DNA of 64,000 nucleotides from an uncultured Bacteroidales bacterium (GCA_903879715.1 CAIRMR010000186.1:62001-126000); one strand, 5' to 3'. Shown: positions 46,257-55,195, counted from the stretch's first letter. Numbers and translations are program-made. Notes: generated by a model not told the origin, from the sequence alone.

Positions 46257-47078
46257 ATGAACGTACCCTTTAAAATAATCAGGCTTACCAAGGAATCTCT
46301 GGAACCAATCATACTGAATCCAATTCCTTTGCACAGGCATGACCACGAAGAACTGCTTATTATCACTCACGGAAAACCTGTTCATACTCTCGATTATACA
46401 AAAGAAGAGCTTCAGCCACCTGTAATAGTGTATGTTGCCCAGGGGAAAGTGCATAATTTTACTCCTGATACTGAAACCGGCGGCTGGGTGATCCGTTTTA
46501 AAAATGAACTTGTTCCTAATAGTCGTTTCAACTTTTATTCCAATTTCCTCGACAGGGTGAATTACAAGCTCAATGAAGATTATTGCAGCACAACTTTAAA
46601 TTCGTTATGCGAAATTATGATGAAAGAATTTCAGGAGGAGGCTATCAATTATCTGGTAATTAAGCATTTACTGAGTGCACTTTTAACTAAGCTTGAAGCT
46701 GATAGTAAGACGGAATATCTTGACACCCAGGCTGCAAACCGGTGGCAGATGGTTACATTCAATAGCTTTTTGAAAATATTGGAATTTAATTATATGCGTC
46801 CCGAAGGCGCTGATTTTTACTCCGGGAAACTCAATATGAGTACCCGAAACCTGAACCTGATCAGCCAGTCTGCGTTTGGTAAAAGTGTGACAGAAATTAT
46901 TGAAACCCGTAAACTTATCGAAGCCCGGAACCTTCTTCTGAATTCAGCCAAAACGGTTTCTGAAATAGGATATGACCTGGGATATAATGAGAAATCGCAT
47001 TTTACAAAGGTTTTCCGCAAACGGACCGGTGTAACGCCAACTGAGTACCGCGACCAGATGCACACCGACATTTCCTGA
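46257..47078 (+). CDS. AraC-family transcriptional regulator
   Basis: This 273-residue cytoplasmic regulator has an N-terminal cupin-like effector domain (PIPLHRHDHEELLIITHGKP, with two histidines near 25). A C-terminal AraC double helix-turn-helix spans roughly 165-265: MSTRNLNLISQSAFGKSVTEIIETRKLIEARNLL and the family signature VSEIGYDLGYNEKSHFTKVFRKRTGVTPTEYR. Length is typical. A perfect TACTTTTG box lies at 46176-46183. The following YceI gene starts 94 bases downstream with its own TAATTTTG box (47130-47137), so the regulator may control yceI and the dioxygenase; this is inference. Confidence 0.9.
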   Translation: MNVPFKIIRLTKESLEPIILNPIPLHRHDHEELLIITHGKPVHTLDYTKEELQPPVIVYVAQGKVHNFTPDTETGGWVIRFKNELVPNSRFNFYSNFLDRVNYKLNEDYCSTTLNSLCEIMMKEFQEEAINYLVIKHLLSALLTKLEADSKTEYLDTQAANRWQMVTFNSFLKILEFNYMRPEGADFYSGKLNMSTRNLNLISQSAFGKSVTEIIETRKLIEARNLLLNSAKTVSEIGYDLGYNEKSHFTKVFRKRTGVTPTEYRDQMHTDIS

Positions 47079-47171
47079 TGTTACCACACCTCTTCCTGAA
47101 AGTGTAACCTCTGGCCAGCCTGGCTATTGTAATTTTGCTGCATCAAACTAATCATTTTAAAAAACAAAAAA

Positions 47172-47711
47172 ATGTCAGCAAAAACATCCTGGGTTATTGA
47201 CCCTACACATTCAGAAATAGCTTTCAAAGTAAAGCACCTTATGATTTCAAACGTTAAAGGTTCGTTCGGCGAATTCAGCGGTCAGCTGGTTACCGATGGT
47301 GACGACTTTTCAACTGCCGAAATCAGTTTTCAGATAAATCCTGCATCAATCAGCACAGGATCTGCTGATCGCGACGGACACCTGAAAAGCCCTGATTTCT
47401 TCGATGTTGAGAATTTTAAAGAAATTACATTTACTTCGGGTAAGCTTGCAAAAACAGGTGAGGACGAATTTGCACTATCTGGAGATCTTGCTATAAAAGG
47501 AGTTTTGCAATCAGTAAAACTTGATGTAGAATATGGCGGACTGATGACTGACCCATGGGGAAATGTTAAAGCCGGATTTACAATCAACGGTAAAATCAAC
47601 CGCAAGGATTTCGGACTTACCTGGAATGCAGCACTCGAAGCAGGCGGAGTTTTGGTTGGTGACGAAATACGTCTGAATATGGATGTTCAGCTACTGCAAC
47701 AAAAAGCATAA
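47172..47711 (+). CDS. yceI: YceI-family lipid-binding protein
   Basis: This 179-residue protein is a complete YceI lipocalin-like barrel: SWVIDPTHSEIAFKVKHLMISNVKGSFGEFSG at the start, SADRDGHLKSPDFFDVENF in the middle, and GFTINGKINRKDFGLTWNAAL near the end. There is no signal peptide, so it is a cytoplasmic member of the family, which binds polyisoprenoid-like lipids. It lies just upstream of a DODA-type dioxygenase gene, a pairing that may form a two-gene unit under the AraC regulator. Confidence 0.92.
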   Translation: MSAKTSWVIDPTHSEIAFKVKHLMISNVKGSFGEFSGQLVTDGDDFSTAEISFQINPASISTGSADRDGHLKSPDFFDVENFKEITFTSGKLAKTGEDEFALSGDLAIKGVLQSVKLDVEYGGLMTDPWGNVKAGFTINGKINRKDFGLTWNAALEAGGVLVGDEIRLNMDVQLLQQKA

Positions 47712-47748
47712 TTTACTTATTAAAATTTCGGAAACAATCTCATTGCCA

Positions 47749-48624
47749 ATGAATAGAAAAGATTTTCTGAAATCACTCGCACTTTTACCTTTAGCCGGAT
47801 TTGCCATGAATTTAAACAAACTAAGTGCGCTTACCGATCCCTTCGAAAGCACAGTGAAAATGCCTGTGCTCTTCGTAGGGCATGGCAGCCCCATGAATGC
47901 AATCGAAACCAACGAATTCAGCCTTGAATGGCAGAAACTTGGGAAATCATTGCCTAAACCAACTGCAATTCTTTGTGTATCTGCTCATTGGGAAACAAAA
48001 GGTACCTATGTAACAGCGATGGAAAAACCCCAGACCATTCACGATTTCGGCGGATTCCCGCAGGCACTGTTTGATGTTCAGTATCCCGCTCCTGGCAGTC
48101 CTGAGTTGGCTGACGAAGCAAAAAAAACAGTTTCAAAAACCACTGTCGGTCTCGATGAAAAATGGGGCTTAGATCATGGCGCATGGAGTGTGATACGGGT
48201 TATGTATCCGGAAGCGGATATTCCTGTTATCCAGATGAGTCTCGATTATTATCAGAATCCACAATATCATTATGATCTGGCTAAACAGCTAGCATCGTTG
48301 CGCAAAAAAGGAGTACTGATGATCGGCAGCGGTAACATGGTACACAATCTGCGGGCTGTGGATTGGGGCAAACCCAACCAGGGTTTCGACTGGGCACAGG
48401 AGGCGAACGAAAAGTTCAAGAAATTGATTCTCGCTAATGACCATCAGCAACTGATTAATTATAAGACGCTGGGCCGCGAAGTGGAATTATCCATTCCAAC
48501 TCCTGAGCACTATCTTCCACTGCTTTATGCGTTGGCATTACGATTTGAAAATGAGCAAGTTGCTTTCTTTAACGATAAATCTGTAATGGGATCATTATCT
48601 ATGACTTCAGTGAAGATTGGTTAG
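47749..48624 (+). CDS. ygiD: DODA-type extradiol aromatic ring-opening dioxygenase (YgiD family)
   Basis: This protein has about 291 residues. The ATG at 47749 is chosen over an in-frame TTG at 47683 that would overlap yceI. Family motifs are VGHGSPMNAI (His45), SAHWETKGT, LDHGAWSVIRVMYP and GSGNMVHNLR, giving the conserved metal-ligand histidines of 4,5-DOPA-type extradiol dioxygenases. The N-terminus MNRKDFLKSLALLPLAGF looks like a twin-arginine-like or ordinary export signal with RK instead of RR, uncommon for this normally cytoplasmic family. The true substrate is unknown; a quinol or catechol is the family expectation. Confidence 0.88.
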   Translation: MNRKDFLKSLALLPLAGFAMNLNKLSALTDPFESTVKMPVLFVGHGSPMNAIETNEFSLEWQKLGKSLPKPTAILCVSAHWETKGTYVTAMEKPQTIHDFGGFPQALFDVQYPAPGSPELADEAKKTVSKTTVGLDEKWGLDHGAWSVIRVMYPEADIPVIQMSLDYYQNPQYHYDLAKQLASLRKKGVLMIGSGNMVHNLRAVDWGKPNQGFDWAQEANEKFKKLILANDHQQLINYKTLGREVELSIPTPEHYLPLLYALALRFENEQVAFFNDKSVMGSLSMTSVKIG

Positions 48625-48837
48625 TTGGTTTAGCACCGTTCTAACTTTGTATTTTAAGTTAAGCATGCAGAAAATCTTCTTTTTATTTGTAAAATAAGGC
48701 TTGGTTCTCAGCTAATTACTCTATTTAGGGCTATAAATGTGAATATAATGAATTTATTTTGAAAATTTATTTGATAAATGTAATAGTGATGTATTTATAA
48801 CATATCTTTGCGGAAAATCAAAATAAAATAAAACATC

Positions 48838-49029
48838 ATGAGTAAAGGAACAGTAAAATTTTTCAATGATTCCAAAGGATTTGGATTTATCAAAGATGAC
48901 GCATCGGACAAAGAATATTTTGTACACGTTACAGGCCTGATCGATGAGATCAGAGAGAATGACCAGGTATCTTTTGACCTTCAAGAAGGTAAAAAAGGAT
49001 TAAATGCAGTAAATGTTAAAGTAATTTAA
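48838..49029 (+). CDS. Cold-shock-domain protein
   Basis: This 63-residue single cold-shock domain has both RNA-binding motifs, KGFGFIKDD (RNP1) and EYFVHVTGL (RNP2-like). It is an RNA chaperone of the CspA family. A perfect TATCTTTG box at 48803-48810 lies 27 bases upstream of the ATG, and a clear terminator follows, so it is a single-gene transcript. Confidence 0.95.
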   Translation: MSKGTVKFFNDSKGFGFIKDDASDKEYFVHVTGLIDEIRENDQVSFDLQEGKKGLNAVNVKVI

Positions 49030-49051
49030 TATATTCAAAACATTATTCTGT

Positions 49052-49082
49052 AAAGCCCCGCTGTGAAGCAGGGCTTTTTTTG
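49052..49082 (+). terminator. Intrinsic terminator after the cold-shock gene
   Basis: AAAGCCCCGCT (49052-49062) pairs with AGCAGGGCTTT (49067-49077) with one C-A mismatch and a GTGA loop, followed by a run of T residues. It is 22 bases after the stop. Confidence 0.85.
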
Positions 49083-49188
49083 TGCCTGGTTTTAACGAAA
49101 TGTTTTTTCAAATAATACTGTTTTTCTTTTCCAGTCAAAGCAATAGAATTCATAGTATTTTTGTGCAATATTTGACAAGCATCAAAAT

Positions 49189-50286
49189 ATGTCTGACTTT
49201 ATCGATACAATATTACTGAAACAAGAATTTTCACATGCCGACCTGGTTCTTTTGCTCAATGCCTTGGGACAGGATAAGAAAAAACTATTTACGCGTTCAG
49301 CTGAAATCAAAAAGCAATATGTCGGAAACAAAGTATATTTCCGTGGATTAGTTGAGTTATCAAATATCTGTTCCAAAAACTGCCTGTACTGCGGCATACG
49401 CGCCGGAAATACAAAACCGGAAAGATACATGGTTACGGAAGAAGAAGTGCTTGATGCGGCGCAATTCGCTCTTGATAATGGGTATGGCTCCATGGTATTG
49501 CAATCGGGCGAACGTAGCGATGAACAATTTGTGGATACAGTCTCAACCCTGCTGCAAAAAATAAAAGAACTTTCAGGAGGGAAACTGGGTATTACACTTT
49601 CAATGGGTGAGCAAACAGAAAAAACATATCGCCAATGGTATGCCGATGGCGCCCACCGTTACCTGATACGCATCGAAACTTCGGATCGTGAATTGTATTA
49701 CAAAATACATCCAAATAATAAAAAGCACGATTTCGATATCCGCATTAATGCCTTGAAATTATTACGCGAAATCGGGTATAACGTTGGTTCCGGGGTAATG
49801 ATCGGACTTCCCTTTCAAACGATTGAGCATCTTGCCAATGACTTGCTGTTTTTAAAGCAGCTCGATGTGGATATGGTCGGAATGGGACCGTTTATTGAAC
49901 ATGAAGATACGCCGCTTTACGAATTCAAAGATTCACTATGGCCTAAAAAAGAGCGATTCGATGTATCGTTGAAAATGGTTGCCTTGTTGCGGATCATGAT
50001 GAAAGATATAAATATTGCCGCCACCACTGCCATGCAGGCTATTGATAAGCAAGGCCGTGAGAAAGCCCTGAAAGTGGGCGCCAATATCATAATGCCCAAT
50101 CTTACTCCTGTTAAGTACCGCGAGGATTATCTTTTATACGAAGACAAACCCTGCCTGGACGAAGATGCCAGCGAATGCCGCAACTGCCTCGAAGCCCGTA
50201 TTCATATGGCCGGTGATGAAATTGGCTTTAATGAATGGGGCGACTCTAAGCATTTTGCGAAACGGAATAATTCTCCCAAAGAGTAA
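49189..50286 (+). CDS. hydE: [FeFe]-hydrogenase maturation radical SAM protein HydE
   Basis: This 365-residue protein has the radical SAM motif CSKNCLYCGIR (Cys61, Cys65, Cys68) inside YFRGLVELSNICSKNCLYC, characteristic of HydE rather than BioB. Further HydE-like blocks are GYGSMVLQSGERSDEQFV, YLIRIETSDRELYYKIHP and AATTAMQAIDKQGREKALKVGANIIMPNLTPVKYR. C-terminal cysteines CLDEDASECRNC are also typical. HydE builds part of the di-iron centre of [FeFe] hydrogenase. No hydF, hydG or [FeFe] structural gene is in the window, and the nearby hydrogenase is [NiFe]. A TATTTTTG promoter box lies at 49156-49163. Confidence 0.88.
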   Translation: MSDFIDTILLKQEFSHADLVLLLNALGQDKKKLFTRSAEIKKQYVGNKVYFRGLVELSNICSKNCLYCGIRAGNTKPERYMVTEEEVLDAAQFALDNGYGSMVLQSGERSDEQFVDTVSTLLQKIKELSGGKLGITLSMGEQTEKTYRQWYADGAHRYLIRIETSDRELYYKIHPNNKKHDFDIRINALKLLREIGYNVGSGVMIGLPFQTIEHLANDLLFLKQLDVDMVGMGPFIEHEDTPLYEFKDSLWPKKERFDVSLKMVALLRIMMKDINIAATTAMQAIDKQGREKALKVGANIIMPNLTPVKYREDYLLYEDKPCLDEDASECRNCLEARIHMAGDEIGFNEWGDSKHFAKRNNSPKE

Positions 50287-50765
50287 ATTACCTTTGAATA
50301 GAGGGGCGAGTGGCGACAAGGCGAGGGGCGAAAGGTTGATAGGGGAAAAGGAAACGCCCTAACTTCAAAACCATCTAATTCTACAAGTCCTCCCCAAAAA
50401 AAGAAATTCCACTTTCCTTCTCCTTGAGGAGAAGGTGTCCAAAAGGCGGATGAAGTGGAGGATTTAGTATCTAATCTTTTAAGTTGATGTTTTTTCTGGC
50501 ACAATATTTCAGGAAGAAATTAAAAACATTAAACACAAAACACAAAATGTAAAAGTATCGTACGCCCCTTACTTTAGTGTTTATTATTCAGTGTTATATG
50601 TTTTTCATTACTTTTTAACTCTGGCTTGTTCAGGTTAGGAGGAATTCAAATCAGAAATACTTCTACTTCAAAAGCTTCTGATTCTACAAGTCCTCCCCCA
50701 CGGGGAGGATTTAGGAGGGGTTTAACAAGAAATAAGAAACATTGTATATTTATCAATTTCCTCTA
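50287..50765. repeat. Intergenic region with nested palindromic repeat copies
   Basis: This gap of about 480 bases carries two copies of TTCTACAAGTCCTCCCC (50379-50395 and 50682-50698). The second continues as CACGGGGAGGATTTAGGAGGGG to about 50720, a short palindromic element. In the first copy the two halves are separated by about 55 bases containing another hairpin, CCTTCTCCTTGAGGAGAAGG (50418-50437). Upstream, 50301-50346 is a G-rich GGGGCGAGTGGCGACAAGG type phrase repeated with variation. No gene is present. Confidence 0.6.
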
Positions 50766-51971
50766 ATGCAAAAAAAACAAATCGTAATAATCGGCGGCGG
50801 CCCTGCCGGACTTATGGCAGCCGATGTATTGAGCCCGTTTCACAATGTGCGTATCTATGACAAGGAGAAAGGTGTCGGGCAAAAGTTCCTGGTTGCCGGG
50901 AAAGGCGGTTTTAATATTACCAATAGTCTGCAAGGCGAAGACCTGGCCAGGAAATATACTCCGGAATATTTTCTGAAAGATGCTTTACTCGATTTTGATT
51001 CAACTGCTGTTCGCGAATGGCTTCTGCAAATGGGTATTCCAACATTTGCCGGAACAAGCGGACGGATCTTTCCGGAAAAAGGGCTGACACCAGCGGATGT
51101 ATTGAAAAAGCTGAAAGAAAAGCTTGTTCTGCAGGGTGTTGAGTTTCATCTCAAACATGCTTTTGCCGGTTTTGACGGAGATCAAAGCCTCACCTTTAAA
51201 AGCGGCCGGAATAAAATTGTGGTTCAGGCTGATTATTTTATTTTTGCCCTGGGTGGCGCTTCCTGGCCAATAACCGGATCAACCGGCGAATGGAGCAAGA
51301 TATTTGAGAAAAATGATATCCGGACTTTGTCTTTTCAGTCATCGAACTGCGGAATTCATGTGGCATGGCCCGAAAATATTATTTCAAACCATTCAGGAAA
51401 ACCACTTAAAAATATTGCTGTTACTGTAAACGGTTTTCATTCGAAAGGCGAAGCCCTGATCACCGAATATGGTTTGGAAGGAAATGCAATCTATCCCGTA
51501 GTTCCTGAAATTAGAAAGTCACTTGCAGCAAAAGAGGCCATCCAGATTATACTCGATCTGAAACCTTTCAATACCGAAGAACAATTAGTCCAAAAAGTGC
51601 GGGGCAAAACTTCAACGAAAACCAGGAACTACGCTGAAATCTTTAATCTCGACAATGTTCAACTTGCACTTGTCAAAGCATTTACATCAAAGGAAACATT
51701 CCTTTCGCCTGAGCTTTTTGCTGCCAGCCTGAAACAAATCGCATTGCCAGTTCAGTCACTCCGACCGGTTGAAGAAGCCATTTCAACCATTGGTGGAATT
51801 GATCTGAACGAAATGAACTTGGATTTTTCATTCAAAAAACGCCCAAACTGTTTTGCCATAGGCGAAATGCTCGACTGGGATGCTCCAACAGGTGGTTTTT
51901 TATTGCAGGGAAGTTTCTCGATGGGGCATTGGGCAGGAAAGAAAATTCTGGAACGGGAAGGCAAATTTTAG
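50766..51971 (+). CDS. FAD-dependent oxidoreductase, HI0933/BaiN family (TIGR03862-like)
   Basis: This protein has about 401 residues, starting at the ATG at 50766 (MQKKQIVIIGGGPAGLMAAD); a TTG at 50742 would add 8 residues. The dinucleotide-binding motif GGGPAGLMAAD, the GQKFLVAGKGGFNITNS loop, GRIFPEKGLTPADVL and the C-terminal GGFLLQGSFSMGHWAG (second FAD contact) are characteristic of the HI0933-like flavoproteins. The reaction is unknown. The stop codon lies within a perfect hairpin. Confidence 0.88.
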   Translation: MQKKQIVIIGGGPAGLMAADVLSPFHNVRIYDKEKGVGQKFLVAGKGGFNITNSLQGEDLARKYTPEYFLKDALLDFDSTAVREWLLQMGIPTFAGTSGRIFPEKGLTPADVLKKLKEKLVLQGVEFHLKHAFAGFDGDQSLTFKSGRNKIVVQADYFIFALGGASWPITGSTGEWSKIFEKNDIRTLSFQSSNCGIHVAWPENIISNHSGKPLKNIAVTVNGFHSKGEALITEYGLEGNAIYPVVPEIRKSLAAKEAIQIILDLKPFNTEEQLVQKVRGKTSTKTRNYAEIFNLDNVQLALVKAFTSKETFLSPELFAASLKQIALPVQSLRPVEEAISTIGGIDLNEMNLDFSFKKRPNCFAIGEMLDWDAPTGGFLLQGSFSMGHWAGKKILEREGKF

Positions 51972-52006
51972 TCGGAGTGCGACTCACAGTCGTGCCCCGA
52001 CTAAAA
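51966..52006. terminator. Bidirectional hairpin between convergent genes
   Basis: TTTTAGTCGG (51966-51975) and CCGACTAAAA (51997-52006) form perfect 10-bp arms, with an inner GCGACT/AGTCGT pairing. The TAG stop of the flavoprotein is inside the left arm. The following CCCCGACTAAATGCG is a direct partial repeat (to about 52025), so this is probably a dispersed palindrome used as a terminator for both convergent genes. Confidence 0.6.
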
Positions 52007-52029
52007 TGCGCCCCGACTAAATGCGCCCG

Positions 52030-52842
52030 CTAAATCGGATGTACAATCCAAAGTATCCCAATCGCAATTGCCATGCATGCTCCCGTAATAGTAAACCGTT
52101 TCAGGAATACCTGTTTGTCTTTCACAACTGATTGAAATGCCACCAATCCTAAAATAAAGGCAAAAATAACCATCGTCATAATGGTTCCCAGTGCGAATGC
52201 TGAAATGTAAATAACAGATGCCCATACCGTTGGAAGTGCAAGCGAAGGCAGCAGCGCAAACAAATGACTGAAGCCCGCAAATCCGTGTATAATCCCAATT
52301 CCTAAAGCCGTAAATACATTTTGTTTCAGCTTACCGGTATATGAATGTTTGTGCCCGTGTCCATGATCGTGATTGTGTTCATGCTTGTGATTGGTTTCCC
52401 TGTTGTACACATGCAGGTAATTATGCGTGTGCCCGTGATTGTCATTCCTGATCAGATCAAAAGCCGGTTTTATGTTATGGGTATGCTTATGAATATGGGC
52501 ATATAAATATGGCTCTGTGTGAAAATGAGCATGCGGCTTGTTCCCGTGTTTATGACGGATATAAATCCGCACTAATGCCCAGCTTCCAATTCCTATTAAT
52601 AATATTCCGATTACTGTTTCGCTGTGCTTTGAAATTGCTTCGATTGGCAGGTATTCTTTAAACAGAATAAACAGCAACCCGATTAGCAACATTCCGATTG
52701 TATGACCCAATCCCCACGCAAAGCCTACAATCCATGACTTTTTTCGGCTATCAATGGCCAAAGGTGTAACAGCAGCCAGGTGATCAGGCCCGGTTGCTAC
52801 ATGAGCTACGCTTGCTATTAATCCGGTGAGAAATGTGAGCAT
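52030..52842 (-). CDS. NicO/UreH-like nickel permease with His-rich loop
   Basis: This 270-residue inner membrane protein has about six helices. The N-terminus has VATGPDHLAAVTPLAI and GLGHTIGMLLIG, resembling the HxxxxDH-type metal-binding helix of nickel/cobalt permeases and UreH/HupE-like proteins. The middle (about 105-175) is a strongly His-rich loop (HKHGNKPHAHFH, HKHEHNHDHGHGHKH) that probably buffers Ni2+. The C-terminal half has GIGIIHGFAGFSHL. Its position directly beside, and divergent from, hypF suggests nickel supply for the [NiFe] hydrogenase. The divergent spacer is only 52 bases. Confidence 0.85.
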   Translation of the reverse strand: MLTFLTGLIASVAHVATGPDHLAAVTPLAIDSRKKSWIVGFAWGLGHTIGMLLIGLLFILFKEYLPIEAISKHSETVIGILLIGIGSWALVRIYIRHKHGNKPHAHFHTEPYLYAHIHKHTHNIKPAFDLIRNDNHGHTHNYLHVYNRETNHKHEHNHDHGHGHKHSYTGKLKQNVFTALGIGIIHGFAGFSHLFALLPSLALPTVWASVIYISAFALGTIMTMVIFAFILGLVAFQSVVKDKQVFLKRFTITGACMAIAIGILWIVHPI

Positions 52843-52894
52843 GTAAATTATTTAAAGAGTAAATATAAAAACAAATATGCATACTTTTACATAA

Positions 52895-55195
52895 TTGATC
52901 AAGAAAGATACATTGAGAGATATATCCCTGGAAGTCGTAGTTACAGGATTGGTGCAGGGCGTCGGTTTCCGGCCCTTCGTGTATCGTATTGCCACAAAAT
53001 CAAAACTTGCCGGCTGGGTATTAAATACCAATGAAAATGTAAAGATCCAGGTTACAGGAACTCCAGAAAATATTGAAAGTTTTCTTCATTCTCTTAAAAA
53101 TGAATCCCCACAGGCTGCAGCTATTGATAAAATTTCGACACAGACAATCGCGACAGAAAATTTCGAATCATTCAGCATTCATGGCAGTCATGATGTTTCG
53201 GATGAAATCACAGAAATCAGTCCTGATATTGCAGTTTGTGATGAATGTCTTCAGGATATTGATCAGCCGGGATCACGCCTCAATTATGCTTTTGTGAATT
53301 GTACTAATTGCGGGCCACGCTTTACGATCATCCAGGATCTTCCTTACGACCGGGCCAAAACGACCATGAAATCATTTGCAATGTGTCCCGATTGCCATAC
53401 AGAATATAAAAATGTTTTGGATCGCAGGTTTCATGCGCAGCCAACTGCCTGCAGCATTTGCGGACCTGAATATGAAATGTTTATTGGAAAGAAAAAGATT
53501 AGTGCAGATATAAGTCACATCATTAATGAGGTGTCTCAGTGCATTGAAAATGGCGAAGTTCTTCTTATTAAAGGACTTGGTGGTATGCACCTGGCTTGCG
53601 ATGCGTTTAGTGAAACAGCTGTTCAAAAACTCCGCGATCTGAAAATCCGGGAAGGAAAACCTTTTGCTGTCATGTTCCGGGATATTGAAAGTTTGAAACT
53701 GTATGCAGAAGTAAATGCAATTGAAGAACAATCACTTATTTCGTGGAGGAGACCAATTGTCTTACTCAACCAGAAAAATGCGATAAATCTCCCGGTTTTG
53801 GCGAATGGGTTGAATTCCGGCTTGAATCTCCTTGGCGTTATACTTCCTTATATGCCATTTCATTATTTGTTATTTCGCAACCTGAAAACCAATGCAATTG
53901 TGCTCACCAGCGGCAATTTCAGCAGCGAACCCATTCTGATTGATAACGAATTAGCCCTTGAGCATTTTTCGCCATTGGTTGATGCCGTAATTCTTCATAA
54001 CCGGGATATTTACAATAGAACAGATGATTCAGTAGTCCGGATTATTGGAGACAAGGAACGGGTTTTCCGCCGTTCACGTGGTTATGTTCCAACTCCTGTC
54101 CGGACAGCATTGAATACTGAAGGAATTTTAGCTTTCGGAGCTGAGTTAACTAATTGTTTTTGCGTTGGTAAAGGGCAGAAAGCATTTCTCAGTCAGCATA
54201 TAGGTGATTTGCAGGGATTGGAAACTACATTATTTTACGAAAAGACGCTTGCTCAGTTTATACAATTGTTCCGTGTAAAACCTTCCTTATTGGCTGTGGA
54301 TATGCATCTTGAATATGTTTCTACAAAAACAGGCTTACGTTTGGGCGATTATCCTGTAGTTCAGGTTCAGCATCATCACGCCCATATTGCTTCCTGCATG
54401 GCCGAACATCACCTGAATGAAAAGGTGATTGGTGTGGCGTTTGATGGAACTGGTTATGGTACAGATGGGAATATCTGGGGAAGTGAATTCCTTGTTTGCG
54501 ATCTGAATGATTTTACCCGTGTCACTCATTTTGATTACATTCCTATGCCTGGAGGCGATCTTGCTGCCGAAGAAACATGGAGAACGGCTGTTTCCTATCT
54601 GTATAAAGTTTTCGGAACTGGTTTTCTTTCACTTGAATTACTATTGCTCAAGAAGATTGATCCCGAAAAAATCAGGCTGATCATTCAGATGATTGATAGA
54701 AATATAAACTGCCCTTTGACTTCCGGCGCAGGACGCTTGTTTGATTGTGTCGCCTCCTTGCTTGACCTGGTTCAGGTGGCAACCTTCCAGGCTGAAGGGC
54801 CGATGCGACTGGAATCTATTATAGAAAACAACTGTACTGAGAGCTATCCGTTTACATCAGGCGAAACCATCCGGTTTGATAAAACCATCCGTTGTATTGT
54901 CGAAGATATTCAGCTAGGCATTGATAAGGCGACAATTTCAACAAAATTCCATAATACAATAATTTCCGCTATCTTTGAGTCTGTAAATATCATTCGCCAG
55001 GCGGAAAGCATAAATAAAGTCGTGCTTTCGGGTGGCGTTTTTCAAAATAAATATCTGCTTGAAGGAACTACAGCAATGTTGCTGTCAACTAATTTTGAAG
55101 TTTATTCACATGCAAGCGTGCCCACCAACGACGGTGGAATAGCACTCGGGCAATTAGCCGTTGCATCTAAAAGAAGGGAACTCTTATGTGTTTAG
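52895..55195 (+). CDS. hypF: [NiFe]-hydrogenase maturation carbamoyltransferase HypF
   Basis: This 766-residue cytoplasmic protein makes the thiocarbamate used for the CN ligands of the [NiFe] centre, working with HypE. Domains in order are an acylphosphatase (about 10-100, TGLVQGVGFRPFVYRIA) and a zinc-finger pair with CDECLQDI, CTNCGPR, CPDCHTEY and CSICGPE (about 108-190). A YrdC-like domain follows (about 200-390, IKGLGGMHLACDA), then a Kae1-like C-terminal domain (VQHHHAHIASCMAEH, GVAFDGTGYG, LSGGVFQNKYL). No ATG exists near the start, so the TTG at 52895 is the probable initiator. Its stop overlaps hypC by 10 bases. Confidence 0.95.
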   Translation: MIKKDTLRDISLEVVVTGLVQGVGFRPFVYRIATKSKLAGWVLNTNENVKIQVTGTPENIESFLHSLKNESPQAAAIDKISTQTIATENFESFSIHGSHDVSDEITEISPDIAVCDECLQDIDQPGSRLNYAFVNCTNCGPRFTIIQDLPYDRAKTTMKSFAMCPDCHTEYKNVLDRRFHAQPTACSICGPEYEMFIGKKKISADISHIINEVSQCIENGEVLLIKGLGGMHLACDAFSETAVQKLRDLKIREGKPFAVMFRDIESLKLYAEVNAIEEQSLISWRRPIVLLNQKNAINLPVLANGLNSGLNLLGVILPYMPFHYLLFRNLKTNAIVLTSGNFSSEPILIDNELALEHFSPLVDAVILHNRDIYNRTDDSVVRIIGDKERVFRRSRGYVPTPVRTALNTEGILAFGAELTNCFCVGKGQKAFLSQHIGDLQGLETTLFYEKTLAQFIQLFRVKPSLLAVDMHLEYVSTKTGLRLGDYPVVQVQHHHAHIASCMAEHHLNEKVIGVAFDGTGYGTDGNIWGSEFLVCDLNDFTRVTHFDYIPMPGGDLAAEETWRTAVSYLYKVFGTGFLSLELLLLKKIDPEKIRLIIQMIDRNINCPLTSGAGRLFDCVASLLDLVQVATFQAEGPMRLESIIENNCTESYPFTSGETIRFDKTIRCIVEDIQLGIDKATISTKFHNTIISAIFESVNIIRQAESINKVVLSGGVFQNKYLLEGTTAMLLSTNFEVYSHASVPTNDGGIALGQLAVASKRRELLCV

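Noticed and set aside
49189-50286. Biotin synthase BioB
   Set aside because: The motif order CSKNCLYCGIR, the HydE-specific blocks and the C-terminal cysteines fit HydE better than BioB.
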